Positions 7,402 to 15,117 of a stretch of 35,211 nucleotides of DNA are shown piece after piece. The DNA is taken from contig DBPV01000041.1 of NCBI GenBank assembly GCA_002304995.1, forward strand, positions 323-35,533, given 5' to 3'. The position numbers were made by a program, and so were the translations under genes. The first letter of the stretch is position 1, and every line of letters starts with the position of its first letter. This DNA is from Syntrophaceae bacterium UBA1411 (GTDB lineage Bacteria > Desulfobacterota > Syntrophia > Syntrophales > Smithellaceae). The notes beneath the pieces are model-generated. The model saw only the letters and a list, made by a program, of their open reading frames with translations. It made no database searches and was not told where the DNA came from.

Positions 7402-8799
7402 TCAGCGGGCCGCCCGCGGTTCTTTGTCCATCAACTTCCGCTTCAGCAGGGACTGGCGGTACGTCCGGGAAACGGACAGGGCCCGCACGGCCTGCCGGGC
7501 CGTTTCAAAGATGGGAATGCGGTGTTTGACGCGGATGGCGATGGATTTGGCGACGGCATTGGGCGTATAGATGGCCGCGGGCTTTGCGTAATGCTTGCAC
7601 ATCTTCAATAGTTCGGCCAGGCAGTCGATGACAAACGGCTGCCAGACGCTGAGCAGCGGCAGAAGGCCGTCCACTTCATCGGCGGAAAGCAGAATGTCGA
7701 AGATGTCCAGATACGTCTGCGGCGGCGCGGGGCCGATATCCACGGGATTGGCGATATTGAAGACCTGCCCCGCCTTTTTGAGGCGCTCCTGCGTCCGCGG
7801 CGCAAGCCTCGTCATCTGCAGGCCCGCCTCCACCAGCAGGTCCGCCGCGATGCTGCCAAAGGCGCCGGAGTTGGTGAAGGCCGCGATCCGCCTGCCCTTC
7901 AGAAGCGGCATTTCGGTGAACATCTTCGGCAGCGAGTGCAGCTCGTCGATGGACTCCAGGCGGATGATGCCCGACTGTTTGCAGGCATTGTCGAAAATCG
8001 CATCGTTGTTGGCCATACCCGCCGTATGCGACATGGCGGCGCGGGCGCCCTCCTCGGTTTTGCCGACCTTGTAAATCAGCACCGGCTTGCGGGAGCGCCG
8101 GGCTGCTTCCATCAGCTTGCGGCCGGCGGAAATGTTTTCGAGATACATGCCGATGATTTCCGTCTCGTCGTTCTGGAAGTAGTCGATCAGGTCCGCTTCA
8201 TCGACGTCGCACTTGTTGCCGATGCTCACCACCTTGTTGATGCCCACCAGATCGTAGTACAGCGATTCCATCACCAGCACGGCCACGCCGCCGCTCTGAA
8301 TGACGTAGGACATGACGCCGGGCGACTCGAAGATCTGCTTCATCTCCACCAGGGAGGGATTGACGCCGTAAAAGCAGCAGAACTTGTTGCGCGTGCTGAG
8401 CGTCCCCAGACAGTTGGGCCCCAGAATGCGGATGCCGTGCTCCCGGGCGACGGCGTCGATGTCGCGCTGCATCGCTTCGCCCAGGTCTCCGCCTTCGGAA
8501 AAGCCGGCGCTTTCAATCACGAGATGCTTGATCCCCTTTTGCGCGCAGTCTTGCACCAGGCCCGGCACGTGGCGCGCCGCCACGATGATGACGGCCAGGT
8601 CCGGCGTCCGGGGAAGATCGAGGACGGAGGCAAAGCCCGGATAGCCCTGCACCGGTTCGCCCTTGGAGTTGACCGCGTAAACCGGGTGGGGATACTGAAG
8701 ATAATCTTTGAGCATGGTGCAGATTGTGGCGCCCAGATTGAAGGGAGCGTTGGAGGCGCCGACGACGACGACGGATTTCGGATCGAAGAAGAGTTCCAT
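7402..8799 (-). CDS. Acyl-CoA synthetase (ADP-forming), alpha (CoA-binding) subunit
   Basis: A 465-residue protein with the layout of the alpha subunit of NDP-forming acetyl/acyl-CoA synthetase. It has an N-terminal Rossmann CoA-binding domain (FFDPKSVVVVGASN; LGPNCLG near 126-132), then two succinyl-CoA-ligase-like flavodoxin domains. The phosphorylated histidine is His258 in AAMSHTAGMA. The enzyme makes ATP from ADP and phosphate while turning acyl-CoA into the free acid. The ATP-grasp beta subunit, usually adjacent or fused, is not next to it, so it may be encoded elsewhere, or this subunit may serve another role. The start ATG has little upstream Shine-Dalgarno support (AGGCAGGTGACTC). 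A TTGACA at 8868-8873 on the minus strand could be its -35, but the -10 is poor. Confidence 0.85.
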   Translation of the reverse strand: MELFFDPKSVVVVGASNAPFNLGATICTMLKDYLQYPHPVYAVNSKGEPVQGYPGFASVLDLPRTPDLAVIIVAARHVPGLVQDCAQKGIKHLVIESAGFSEGGDLGEAMQRDIDAVAREHGIRILGPNCLGTLSTRNKFCCFYGVNPSLVEMKQIFESPGVMSYVIQSGGVAVLVMESLYYDLVGINKVVSIGNKCDVDEADLIDYFQNDETEIIGMYLENISAGRKLMEAARRSRKPVLIYKVGKTEEGARAAMSHTAGMANNDAIFDNACKQSGIIRLESIDELHSLPKMFTEMPLLKGRRIAAFTNSGAFGSIAADLLVEAGLQMTRLAPRTQERLKKAGQVFNIANPVDIGPAPPQTYLDIFDILLSADEVDGLLPLLSVWQPFVIDCLAELLKMCKHYAKPAAIYTPNAVAKSIAIRVKHRIPIFETARQAVRALSVSRTYRQSLLKRKLMDKEPRAAR

Positions 8800-8929
8800 G
8801 AGTCACCTGCCTGAGCATCGGATTTTCAGAATTTCGCCGGGCTAAAAAGCGCAAAACTTTTCCGTTTTGTCAAGATGGAAAACCGGATGGAAAACCGGCG
8901 GCGTTTTTTTAAGGCCGGGGCGGCCGCCG
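8800..8929. other. Intergenic region with possible weak promoter and 12-bp tandem duplication
   Basis: Between two minus-strand genes. It holds a perfect tandem repeat of a 12-mer (8874-8885 and 8886-8897). A minus-strand TTGACA lies at 8868-8873, followed only by weak T-rich -10 candidates near 8843-8850. There is also a G+C-rich GGCGGC/GCCGCC inverted repeat towards 8895-8928 that could end transcription of the PATAN/cNMP gene. None of these is strong. Confidence 0.35.
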
Positions 8930-10162
8930 TCAGGAAGCTTCCGGCGCATCCGCATCTTCCGGAACCTGCGGATGCTGCGTGATGCTGCCGAGAAGCTGAT
9001 AGAAAAGTTTCGTGGTCATCGAAATGTTCGTGGCCAGACCGAAAACAAAATTCCGGAACGTGGGAGAAAGCGCGTCGTACTCCTTCTGCAGCGCGGCGCT
9101 GTCGAGAAGCTCGGCGTCGAAGGGGTCCGAAGTCATGACCGAGGCGTATAAGGGCTCATGGCCGAAAGCCATGAACGGCAGACGTCCGAAGACGTCGTCT
9201 GGGCCCAGCTGAAGCAGGTTGACCTCGCCGCGCGGCCCCTTGCCGATGACGTCGGCCGTTCCCTCGCGGATGAGATAAAGATCCGTGTTGCTCTGATAGC
9301 CGTGCTCGAAAACCTTGTCCGGCGGCAGCGTCCGGGAATATTCGCCGATATAGGCCTCGATGGCGTTCTGGTTGATCATGCGGAGCCGATTGTCCAGGCT
9401 GATGAGAATTTTTCTAAACGGCTCCGACAGGGCGGAATATTCCCGGTGCAGGGCTTCCGCGTCGAGTAAAAACAACTGGACGTCGCCTTCGGCGATCGCC
9501 GTGGCGTTTCTTGCGTATTCGCCGTATAAAAACGACCGCACGGTTCCGAGAAAGCATCCTTCGCCGAGACGGGCCAGGGTGAGCGCCCCCTTGGGCGTAT
9601 TCTTGACGATTTTCACGGTGCCGTCGGAAATGCCCCACAGCCACTTGCCGTGTTCTCCTTCGCGCACGATGGTCGCCCCGTCGGCATAGCTTCGCTCCAT
9701 CGTGGCATAGCGGTAATCCATCGGCGGGCCCTTGACGGGCTGCTCGGAATCGATGGCCATGTTTTCCCGCGCTTCGCCTTCCTCATCCTCGTCGCCGGCG
9801 TCAGGCAGCGGGGGTGGTCCCAGGCGGGCGATCTTGCCGTCGTCGATCAGCCGCAGGGCGTCAAGGACAATCTCCATCATGCTTTGCCTGATGACCTTTT
9901 CCACGCTTCCCGGACGCTCCTCGGAAAAATCGTAGCGCCCGTCCGTTATTCCGAACAGGGCATACACGGCGTCAATCCCCCGCAGACTGCCCCAGAAACC
10001 GTTGACGGGATTGCCGTTGACAAAGTATACAACTCCCTTTTCCGGCGAGTACGGGGAGCGCAGCGTCAAAAGGCCGGTGCAGTTGTTGCCGCCCAGCAGC
10101 TGAAAGACATCAGCCAGAGACAAAAAAAGGAGACTCCCGGAAAAGACGATATTATTGCTCAT
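8930..10162 (-). CDS. PATAN (DUF4388) protein with two cyclic-nucleotide-binding-fold domains
   Basis: A 410-residue cytoplasmic signalling protein. Residues 1-115 form a PATAN/DUF4388-type domain (FSGSLLFLSLADVFQLLGGNNCTGLLTL...VVYFVNGNPV), which in other proteins is linked to response regulators and gliding or exopolysaccharide control. After an acidic linker (DAGDEDEEGEARE) come two cyclic-nucleotide-binding folds at roughly 150-265 and 275-390: GATIVREGEHGKWLWGISDGTVKI...LARLGEGCFLGTV, then LYLIREGTADVIG...LLQLGPDDVFGRL. The phosphate-binding Gly-Glu...Arg pattern of true cAMP/cGMP sites is not clear in either, so ligand binding is uncertain. There is no DNA-binding helix-turn-helix and no kinase, so it is probably a protein-interaction or ligand-sensing adaptor. 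It has its own promoter overlapped by a palindrome. Confidence 0.8.
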   Translation of the reverse strand: MSNNIVFSGSLLFLSLADVFQLLGGNNCTGLLTLRSPYSPEKGVVYFVNGNPVNGFWGSLRGIDAVYALFGITDGRYDFSEERPGSVEKVIRQSMMEIVLDALRLIDDGKIARLGPPPLPDAGDEDEEGEARENMAIDSEQPVKGPPMDYRYATMERSYADGATIVREGEHGKWLWGISDGTVKIVKNTPKGALTLARLGEGCFLGTVRSFLYGEYARNATAIAEGDVQLFLLDAEALHREYSALSEPFRKILISLDNRLRMINQNAIEAYIGEYSRTLPPDKVFEHGYQSNTDLYLIREGTADVIGKGPRGEVNLLQLGPDDVFGRLPFMAFGHEPLYASVMTSDPFDAELLDSAALQKEYDALSPTFRNFVFGLATNISMTTKLFYQLLGSITQHPQVPEDADAPEAS

Positions 10163-10200
10163 AGATCATTCCGTTATCTTTACATTTTTATCTTTGAGCC

Positions 10201-10230
10201 ACTATAGGAAACCCCGGGGGGGCCTGTCAA
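10201..10230 (-). promoter_or_regulatory. Promoter of the PATAN/cNMP gene
   Basis: Read on the minus strand, TTGACA (plus-strand 10225-10230) and TATAGT (10201-10206) are separated by 18 bases. The spacer is unusually rich in G and C runs. The -10 lies about 38 bases before the ATG at 10162. Confidence 0.7.
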
Positions 10231-10245
10231 GAAAATCTTGACAGG
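10223..10245. promoter_or_regulatory. Perfect inverted repeat overlapping the -35 box (possible operator)
   Basis: Ten-base arms CCTGTCAAGA and TCTTGACAGG flank a three-base AAA centre. One arm contains the -35 hexamer of the promoter of the gene starting at 10162. A short T-rich stretch follows on the plus strand, but no plus-strand gene ends just upstream. On the minus strand no T-run follows. A repressor or activator site is therefore more likely than a terminator, though a weak terminator for endonuclease III transcripts cannot be excluded. Confidence 0.5.
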
Positions 10246-10279
10246 TCTTTGCGCGGCGCCCGCGGCTTCGCCCGGCGCC

Positions 10280-10936
10280 TCACCGGCTTTTCGCTACGCC
10301 TACGCGGTCGCAGAAGCGCCGGACCGGGCACGAACTGCAAAGCGGCGAAATCGGCTTGCAGGTTTTGCGGCCGAAGGCGACCAAAAGCGTGTTGTAAATG
10401 ATCCAGTGCCGCCGCGGCAGCTTGGCCCGCAGCGCCATTTCCGTTTCATCGGGCGTTTTCGCGGCCACATAGCCCAGGCGGTTGGAAATGCGGTGGACAT
10501 GGGTGTCCACGCAAATCCCGTCCTTGCCGTAAGCCAGCGTCACGACCAGATTGGCCGTCTTGCGGCCGACGCCCTTGATGCTGAGCAGATCGTCCAGATG
10601 ATCCGGCACCCGCGAACCGAAACGGTCGATCAGCTCCCGGCAGGCGTTCTGGATGGTCCTGGCTTTATTGCGGTAAAAGCCGACCGGAAAAATCGTCCGG
10701 GCGATCTTTTCACGGGGAATGTTCAGCATCTCTTCGGGTGTGGCCGCGAGCGCAAAGAGCCGTTCGGTGGCCTCGGCCGTCACTTCGTCCTTGGTGCGCA
10801 GGCTCAAAAGCGTGGATATGAAAATAACGAAAGGATCGCGCTGATGCTCTGCCAGGTGGGAAACGACGGGCATCTCGCCCAGTTCCAGCTCCTTTTTTAA
10901 AATACGTACAATGGCGTTGATGTCCGAGTCTCGCAT
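10280..10936 (-). CDS. nth: Endonuclease III (DNA glycosylase/AP lyase)
   Basis: A 218-residue base-excision-repair enzyme that removes oxidised pyrimidines and cleaves the abasic strand. The helix-hairpin-helix is SIKGVGRKTAN, with catalytic Lys126. The second catalytic residue is Asp144 in CVDTHVHRI. The C-terminal [4Fe-4S] loop is complete: C193-x6-C200-x2-C203-x5-C209. Length matches E. coli Nth (211). An AAAGGAGG ribosome-binding site sits somewhat far (13 bases) from the ATG; no closer in-frame start exists. The gene stands alone, divergent from the korDABC operon. Confidence 0.95.
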   Translation of the reverse strand: MRDSDINAIVRILKKELELGEMPVVSHLAEHQRDPFVIFISTLLSLRTKDEVTAEATERLFALAATPEEMLNIPREKIARTIFPVGFYRNKARTIQNACRELIDRFGSRVPDHLDDLLSIKGVGRKTANLVVTLAYGKDGICVDTHVHRISNRLGYVAAKTPDETEMALRAKLPRRHWIIYNTLLVAFGRKTCKPISPLCSSCPVRRFCDRVGVAKSR

Positions 10937-11259
10937 GGCCTTGTGTCCGCCTCCTTTCGGGTCGGTAAGGATCGGTTCTTCATAGTCCGGGCCAGGCGGA
11001 AAAGCAAGCTCCTAAACCCCGTCCCTTTGCCGCGCGGCGGGCAAGAGCCGGAAAAACGACGGCTTTCCCCTTTTCCTTTTTTCTTGACAGGGCCTTTCTA
11101 TTCTTATAATGCCCACTTTGCACCTTTGCGCGCGCATGATGGAGTTTGGCACTTCAGGGACTGGGGCTCCAGTGATCATCCCCGATAAACAAGCAAATTC
11201 AATCCATCCGGCAGGTCGCCTCGCATGGACCGGATCATGCAGGGAGATGTAGAAATTTC
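10937..11259. other. Divergent intergenic region between nth and the kor operon
   Basis: About 320 bases without a gene. The nth Shine-Dalgarno sequence lies at its left end (minus strand). A plus-strand promoter at 11084-11110 is followed by a leader of about 140 bases before the ferredoxin ATG. I see no riboswitch-like or terminator-like hairpin in the leader. Confidence 0.45.
11084..11110 (+). promoter_or_regulatory. Probable promoter of the kor operon
   Basis: Both hexamers match the sigma-70 consensus exactly (TTGACA at 11084-11089, TATAAT at 11105-11110), but the spacer is only 15 bases. Such short spacing usually weakens a promoter or makes it need an activator. The position fits the otherwise promoterless ferredoxin-korABC operon. 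Confidence 0.55.
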
Positions 11260-11550
11260 ATGCAAAAAACAAAAAAATATCCCATTACCCCGCCCGATGA
11301 AATAGGCCGGCGAAAAAAGAAAATGGGACAGGTGGTGGTGATTGAAGACCGCTGCAAGGGCTGCGGTTTTTGCATCGCCAATTGTCCGCGGCAGGTTCTT
11401 CGGGTTTCTTCAGCCTTCAACAAGAAAGGGTATCATCCCCCGGAAGTGATCGACACCACCCGGTGTGTGAACTGCCACTTCTGCGAAATTCTCTGCCCGG
11501 AATTCGCCATCTACAGCGTGGAATACGACGACCTCGAAGAGCAAGACTAA
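11260..11550 (+). CDS. korD: 2-oxoacid:acceptor oxidoreductase, ferredoxin (delta) subunit
   Basis: A 96-residue 2x[4Fe-4S] ferredoxin. The two cluster motifs are CKGCGFCIANCP and CVNCHFCEILCP. This is the small electron-output subunit of KorDABC-type enzymes, passing electrons from the thiamine-diphosphate subunits to a soluble ferredoxin. I keep the ATG at 11260, 13 bases after a GGGAG site. An internal ATG at 11323 (MGQVVVIEDRC) would give a 76-residue protein nearer the usual length, but has no good ribosome-binding site. The stop is 14 bases before the korA start, so it is the first gene of the operon. Confidence 0.85.
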   Translation: MQKTKKYPITPPDEIGRRKKKMGQVVVIEDRCKGCGFCIANCPRQVLRVSSAFNKKGYHPPEVIDTTRCVNCHFCEILCPEFAIYSVEYDDLEEQD

Positions 11551-11564
11551 AAAGGAGCGTAATT

Positions 11565-12725
11565 TTGTCTGCCAAAGAAGTAAAAACAGGAATCCATTTC
11601 ATCAACGGCGACGAGGCCTGCTGTGAAGGGGCTCTGGCCGCCGGCTGCCGCTTTTTCGCCGGTTACCCGATCACGCCCGCCACGGAAGTGGCCGAGTCCA
11701 TGTCGCGCCGCCTGCCTGAAATCGGCGGCATCTATATTCAGATGGAAGACGAAATCGCCTCGATGGCGGCCATTCTGGGCGCGAGTTGGGGCGGCGTCAA
11801 GTCCATGACCAGCACGTCCGGCCCGGGATTTTCGCTGATGATGGAAAACATCGGCCTCGGCATCTGCACGGAAACGCCCTGCGTCGTCTGCAACGTTCAG
11901 CGCGCCGGCCCCAGCACGGGTCTGCCCACGCTGGTGGCCCAGGGCGACATGATGCAGGCGCGCTGGGGCTCCCACGGGCATTACGAAATTATCGCCCTGT
12001 CTCCGTCAAGCCCGCAGGAGATGTTCGACTTCACCATCCGGGCCTTTAACTTAAGCGAGTACTACCGCCTGCCCGTCATCCTTCTGGCCGACGAAACCAT
12101 CGGACACATGACCGAACGCGTGGTGGTTCCCCCCGAAGAGGAAATCGAAATCGTCAATCGCCGTAAGCCGGCCGTATCCCGGGAAGAATATCTGCCCTAC
12201 GAAGCGGACCCGGACGGCATCGCGCCGATGGCCAACTGCGGCGACGGATACCGGATCCACGTCACCGGTCTGACGCACGACGAGCGCGGCTATCCGGCAA
12301 TGGATGCGAAAGCCCAGGAAAAGATGGTCACCCGCCTGGTGGATAAAATCCGCAACAACCGCGACAAGATAATTTCCACGAAAAATCTTTTTCTCGACGA
12401 CGCGGAAGTTGTGGTCGTGTCCTACGGCATCAGCGCCCGGTCTTCCATGCAGGCCGTCCAGGACGCCCGCCGGGAAGGAATCAAAGCGGGGCTCATCAAA
12501 CTCGACACGGTCTGGCCTTTTCCGGAAGACCTGATCCGCGCCGTCGCCGCTTCGTCCAAAACCATGATCATGGCCGAAATCAACGGCGGACAGATGGTCC
12601 TGGAGCTGGAACGCGCGGCCTGCGGCGCCTGCCCGGTCCGTCTGGTGTCCAACTACGGCGGCGCCATTCTGCATCCGGGGCTGATTCTCAGCTCAATTGC
12701 CAAAGCAGCAAAGGGTAAATTATGA
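11565..12725 (+). CDS. korA: 2-oxoacid:acceptor oxidoreductase, alpha subunit
   Basis: A 386-residue subunit starting at a TTG codon. The start is set by AAAGGAG ending 7 bases upstream and by the family-typical beginning (KTGIHFINGDEACCEGALAAGC). Residues 30-60 carry FAGYPITPATEVAE, the pyrimidine-binding signature of this enzyme class, and TSTSGPGFSLM follows near residue 88. A C-terminal transketolase-C-like domain starts near 285 (AEVVVVSYGISAR). With korB, korC and korD it should form the CoA-dependent, ferredoxin-reducing 2-oxoglutarate oxidoreductase. Branched-chain or indole-pyruvate substrates cannot be excluded from sequence alone. It overlaps korB by four bases (ATGA). Confidence 0.9.
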   Translation: MSAKEVKTGIHFINGDEACCEGALAAGCRFFAGYPITPATEVAESMSRRLPEIGGIYIQMEDEIASMAAILGASWGGVKSMTSTSGPGFSLMMENIGLGICTETPCVVCNVQRAGPSTGLPTLVAQGDMMQARWGSHGHYEIIALSPSSPQEMFDFTIRAFNLSEYYRLPVILLADETIGHMTERVVVPPEEEIEIVNRRKPAVSREEYLPYEADPDGIAPMANCGDGYRIHVTGLTHDERGYPAMDAKAQEKMVTRLVDKIRNNRDKIISTKNLFLDDAEVVVVSYGISARSSMQAVQDARREGIKAGLIKLDTVWPFPEDLIRAVAASSKTMIMAEINGGQMVLELERAACGACPVRLVSNYGGAILHPGLILSSIAKAAKGKL

Positions 12726-13603
12726 TTACAGCAAAAACCGCAAAAAACCTGCCGCCTCATCCGATGGATTCCCTCCTCCGGACGGAGCGGATTCCCCACA
12801 TCTGGTGCCCCGGCTGCGGCATCGGGACGGTGTTTTCCGCCGTCATTCACTCCGTCAAGAACTCCGGCTGGGATCCCAACAATATCGCCATGGTTTCCGG
12901 CATCGGCTGCACCGGCCGCATGGCCGGCTACATCCGCCTGGATTCCTTCCACACCACGCACGGTCGGGCGCTGCCGTTTGCCACGGGGCTCAAGCTGGCC
13001 AAGCCGGACACAAAGATCATCGTCGTATCCGGCGACGGCGACCTGTTCGCCATCGGCGGCAACCATTTCATCCACGCCGCGCGCCGCAATATGGATCTGA
13101 CCGTCATCTGCGTCAACAACCTGAACTACGGCATGACGGGCGGACAGCAGGGCCCCAGCACGCCGCTCGGCGCCAAGACCACCACGACCGTCAACGGCTC
13201 ACCCGAGGAGCCGTTCAACTTCTGCTATCTGGCCGCCGCCTGCGGAGCGACCTACGTGGCGCGCTGGACGGCCATGCAGGTGCGCTCCCTGCGGAGCTCC
13301 ATCAGCGAAGCGCTCGATAAGCGGGGCTTCAGCTTCGTGGAAGTGATCACGCCCTGTCCGTCGTCTTTCGGACGGCGCAACCGCATGGGCACGGCGCTGG
13401 AAATGCTCAAATTCTATCACGGCCGGTCCGTGATCCGCAGCGACATCGACCCCCGGGACGCGTCGATGGATATCGACCGCGAAATCGTCGTGGGCAAGTT
13501 CGTCGATATCGAGCGGCCCACCTTTATGGACCATTACGAGAAAGTCAACCGGCTGAATTCTCCCCAGTGGCGGGCGATGCATCCGGATCAGAAAGCAAGG
13601 TGA
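12722..13603 (+). CDS. korB: 2-oxoacid:acceptor oxidoreductase, beta (TPP) subunit
   Basis: A 293-residue thiamine-diphosphate-binding subunit. The TPP/Mg motif is GDGDLFAIGGNHFIHAARRN, closing with NNLNYGMTGGQ. Upstream are HIWCPGCGIG and GIGCTGR, typical of KorB. Decarboxylation of the 2-oxoacid and transfer to CoA take place at the interface with the alpha subunit. The translation start overlaps the korA stop (ATGA), a sign of translational coupling, and the gene is followed after 6 bases by korC. KorB proteins often lack the extra cluster-binding tail of pyruvate oxidoreductases, and no such tail is seen here. Confidence 0.92.
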   Translation: MITAKTAKNLPPHPMDSLLRTERIPHIWCPGCGIGTVFSAVIHSVKNSGWDPNNIAMVSGIGCTGRMAGYIRLDSFHTTHGRALPFATGLKLAKPDTKIIVVSGDGDLFAIGGNHFIHAARRNMDLTVICVNNLNYGMTGGQQGPSTPLGAKTTTTVNGSPEEPFNFCYLAAACGATYVARWTAMQVRSLRSSISEALDKRGFSFVEVITPCPSSFGRRNRMGTALEMLKFYHGRSVIRSDIDPRDASMDIDREIVVGKFVDIERPTFMDHYEKVNRLNSPQWRAMHPDQKAR

Positions 13604-13609
13604 CGCGCC

Positions 13610-14200
13610 ATGACCGATAAGCGGGAAAGACACATTCTCATCACCGGCTTCGGCGGCCAGGGCATCGTCATGGCCGGCGACATCCTGGGCCGGGCGGCCA
13701 CGCTTTACGACCACAAGCACGCCACGATGACGCAAAACTACGGTCCGGAAGCGCGCGGCGGCGCCTGCTCCAGCCAGGTCATCATCAGCGGCGAGGAGAT
13801 TCTCTTCCCCTGCGTGGAGGAGCCGGAAATTCTGGTCTGCATGAGCCAGGAAGCCTACACGAAAAACGTGAAATCCCTGCGCCCCGAGGGGACGCTGATC
13901 TGGGACACGGATCTGGTGCGCACGCGCAAAAGCGACATGAGCTTCAAAACCTTTCACATTCCCGCCACCCGCTTTGCCGAACAGCTCGGCACGAAAATGA
14001 TGGCCAACATCGTCATGCTGGGGTTTCTCTCCGCGGTGGAACCGCTGGTGCATGCCGATGCGCTGAAAAAAGCGGTGCTCGAATCCGTGCCGGCCGCGAC
14101 AAGGGACAACAATTTGCGCGCCTTCACCAACGGCCGGGAGTACGGCCAGTCCATCATCAAGGGAACGCTGGAACAGGAGCAGGCCAAACTTCAGGATTGA
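13610..14200 (+). CDS. korC: 2-oxoacid:acceptor oxidoreductase, gamma subunit
   Basis: A 196-residue gamma subunit, matching the Pfam-type POR/KOR gamma domain. It has a glycine-rich start (ILITGFGGQGIVMAGDILG), TQNYGPEARGGACSSQVIIS near 41-60, and a C-terminal region with PATRFAEQLGTKMMANIVMLGFL. This subunit binds the CoA moiety and shapes the active site of the oxidoreductase. AAGGTGA lies just upstream of the ATG. It is the last recognisable kor gene; the DapB-like gene follows after 32 bases and may be on the same transcript. Confidence 0.92.
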   Translation: MTDKRERHILITGFGGQGIVMAGDILGRAATLYDHKHATMTQNYGPEARGGACSSQVIISGEEILFPCVEEPEILVCMSQEAYTKNVKSLRPEGTLIWDTDLVRTRKSDMSFKTFHIPATRFAEQLGTKMMANIVMLGFLSAVEPLVHADALKKAVLESVPAATRDNNLRAFTNGREYGQSIIKGTLEQEQAKLQD

Positions 14201-14232
14201 CAGGGTAAAGCGTCGTCTGTTACACATGCTCC

Positions 14233-15021
14233 ATGAAGAAAAAAGATCGGGGCATAAAACCCATCACCGTGGGCTTGTTCGGCTTCGGAAAAACGGGCCG
14301 CCTGGTGGCCGACGAATTTTACAAAGACGGCCACTTCGACCTGAAGTGGGTCGTCCGGCGCACGCACAAGGACAACCACAAATACGCCACCCGTCTTTTG
14401 GGCTACGAAGTGGACGACGCGCGGATTTTTTCCGTGGACGAAGTGTCTCCCGATTTTTTCCGCAGCCATCCGGTGGATATCCTGGTCGATTTTTCGAGCG
14501 CCAGGGCTCATTTGCAGTATGCGCCCGCGGCCGACTGCGGCATTCGCATCATCTCCGCCATCTCCAAATACAAGGAACAGGATATCGATGCTTTGAAAAG
14601 CCTGTCGGTAAAAACGGCCGTCCTGTATTCGCCCAACATCACGCTGGGCATCAATTTTCTTCTCGTGGCCTCGCAAATCCTGCAGGGCATCGCGCCGCAC
14701 GCGGATGTTGAAATTGTGGAGGAACACTTCCGGGGCAAAAAGGAAGAATCGGGCACGGCGTTGAAAATCGCCGACATTCTCGGCCTGGACAAAGCCAGGC
14801 ACGTCAACTCCATTCGCGTGGGCGGCATTGTCGGCAAGCATGAAATCATTTTCGGCCTGCCCAATCAGACCATCCGCCTGGTTCATGAAAGCATCAGCAA
14901 GGCCGCCTTCGGACAGGGGGCGATTTTCGCCGCCAAGTGGCTGATCGCCGCCCCCGCAGGCATGTATTCGATGGAAAATATCATCGTCGACATGTTCAAA
15001 AGAAACATCCCCGTGTATTGA
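14233..15021 (+). CDS. Divergent dihydrodipicolinate reductase (DapB)-like protein
   Basis: A 262-residue Rossmann-fold protein resembling DapB along its length: a glycine-rich nucleotide-binding start (VGLFGFGKTGR, 13-23), DFSSARAHL in place of DFT.P, SPNITLGINFLL (133-144), EIVEEHFRGKK and ESGTALKIAD (160-181), and GGIVGKHEIIFG (197-208). DapB reduces hydroxy-tetrahydrodipicolinate in lysine and diaminopimelate synthesis. Here the usual AHHRHK catalytic stretch is EEHFRG: aligned on the SGTA anchor, E. coli His159 becomes Glu164 and Lys163 becomes Gly168. The catalytic role is therefore in doubt. It may be a paralogue with another substrate. No other lysine-pathway gene is near, and it sits right behind korDABC. 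No clear Shine-Dalgarno sequence. Confidence 0.72.
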   Translation: MKKKDRGIKPITVGLFGFGKTGRLVADEFYKDGHFDLKWVVRRTHKDNHKYATRLLGYEVDDARIFSVDEVSPDFFRSHPVDILVDFSSARAHLQYAPAADCGIRIISAISKYKEQDIDALKSLSVKTAVLYSPNITLGINFLLVASQILQGIAPHADVEIVEEHFRGKKEESGTALKIADILGLDKARHVNSIRVGGIVGKHEIIFGLPNQTIRLVHESISKAAFGQGAIFAAKWLIAAPAGMYSMENIIVDMFKRNIPVY

Positions 15022-15058
15022 ACGCCATCGGTTTCCCGAGACGGTTTGAACCGCACGT

Positions 15059-15096
15059 AAAAAAGCCCTGCCGGTGACTCGTCGGCAGGGCTTTTT
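15059..15096. terminator. Strong bidirectional rho-independent terminator
   Basis: A 13-base perfect stem (AAAAGCCCTGCCG with CGGCAGGGCTTTT) encloses a 9-base loop and is flanked by an A-run on the left and a T-run on the right. It ends the plus-strand kor/dapB-like transcript (stop at 15021) and, read on the other strand, the fdhE transcript (stop at 15118). Confidence 0.92.
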
Positions 15097-15117
15097 GGAC
15101 CGCAGATCCGTTGTTTT

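Noticed and set aside
8874..8897. 12-base tandem duplication
   Set aside because: Only two copies, no link to a promoter hexamer and no longer repeat structure; most likely a slippage event.
10223..10250. Inverted repeat as a rho-independent terminator of nth
   Set aside because: On the minus strand, the direction of nth, it is followed by a run of C rather than T, and it overlaps a good promoter; an operator is the better reading.
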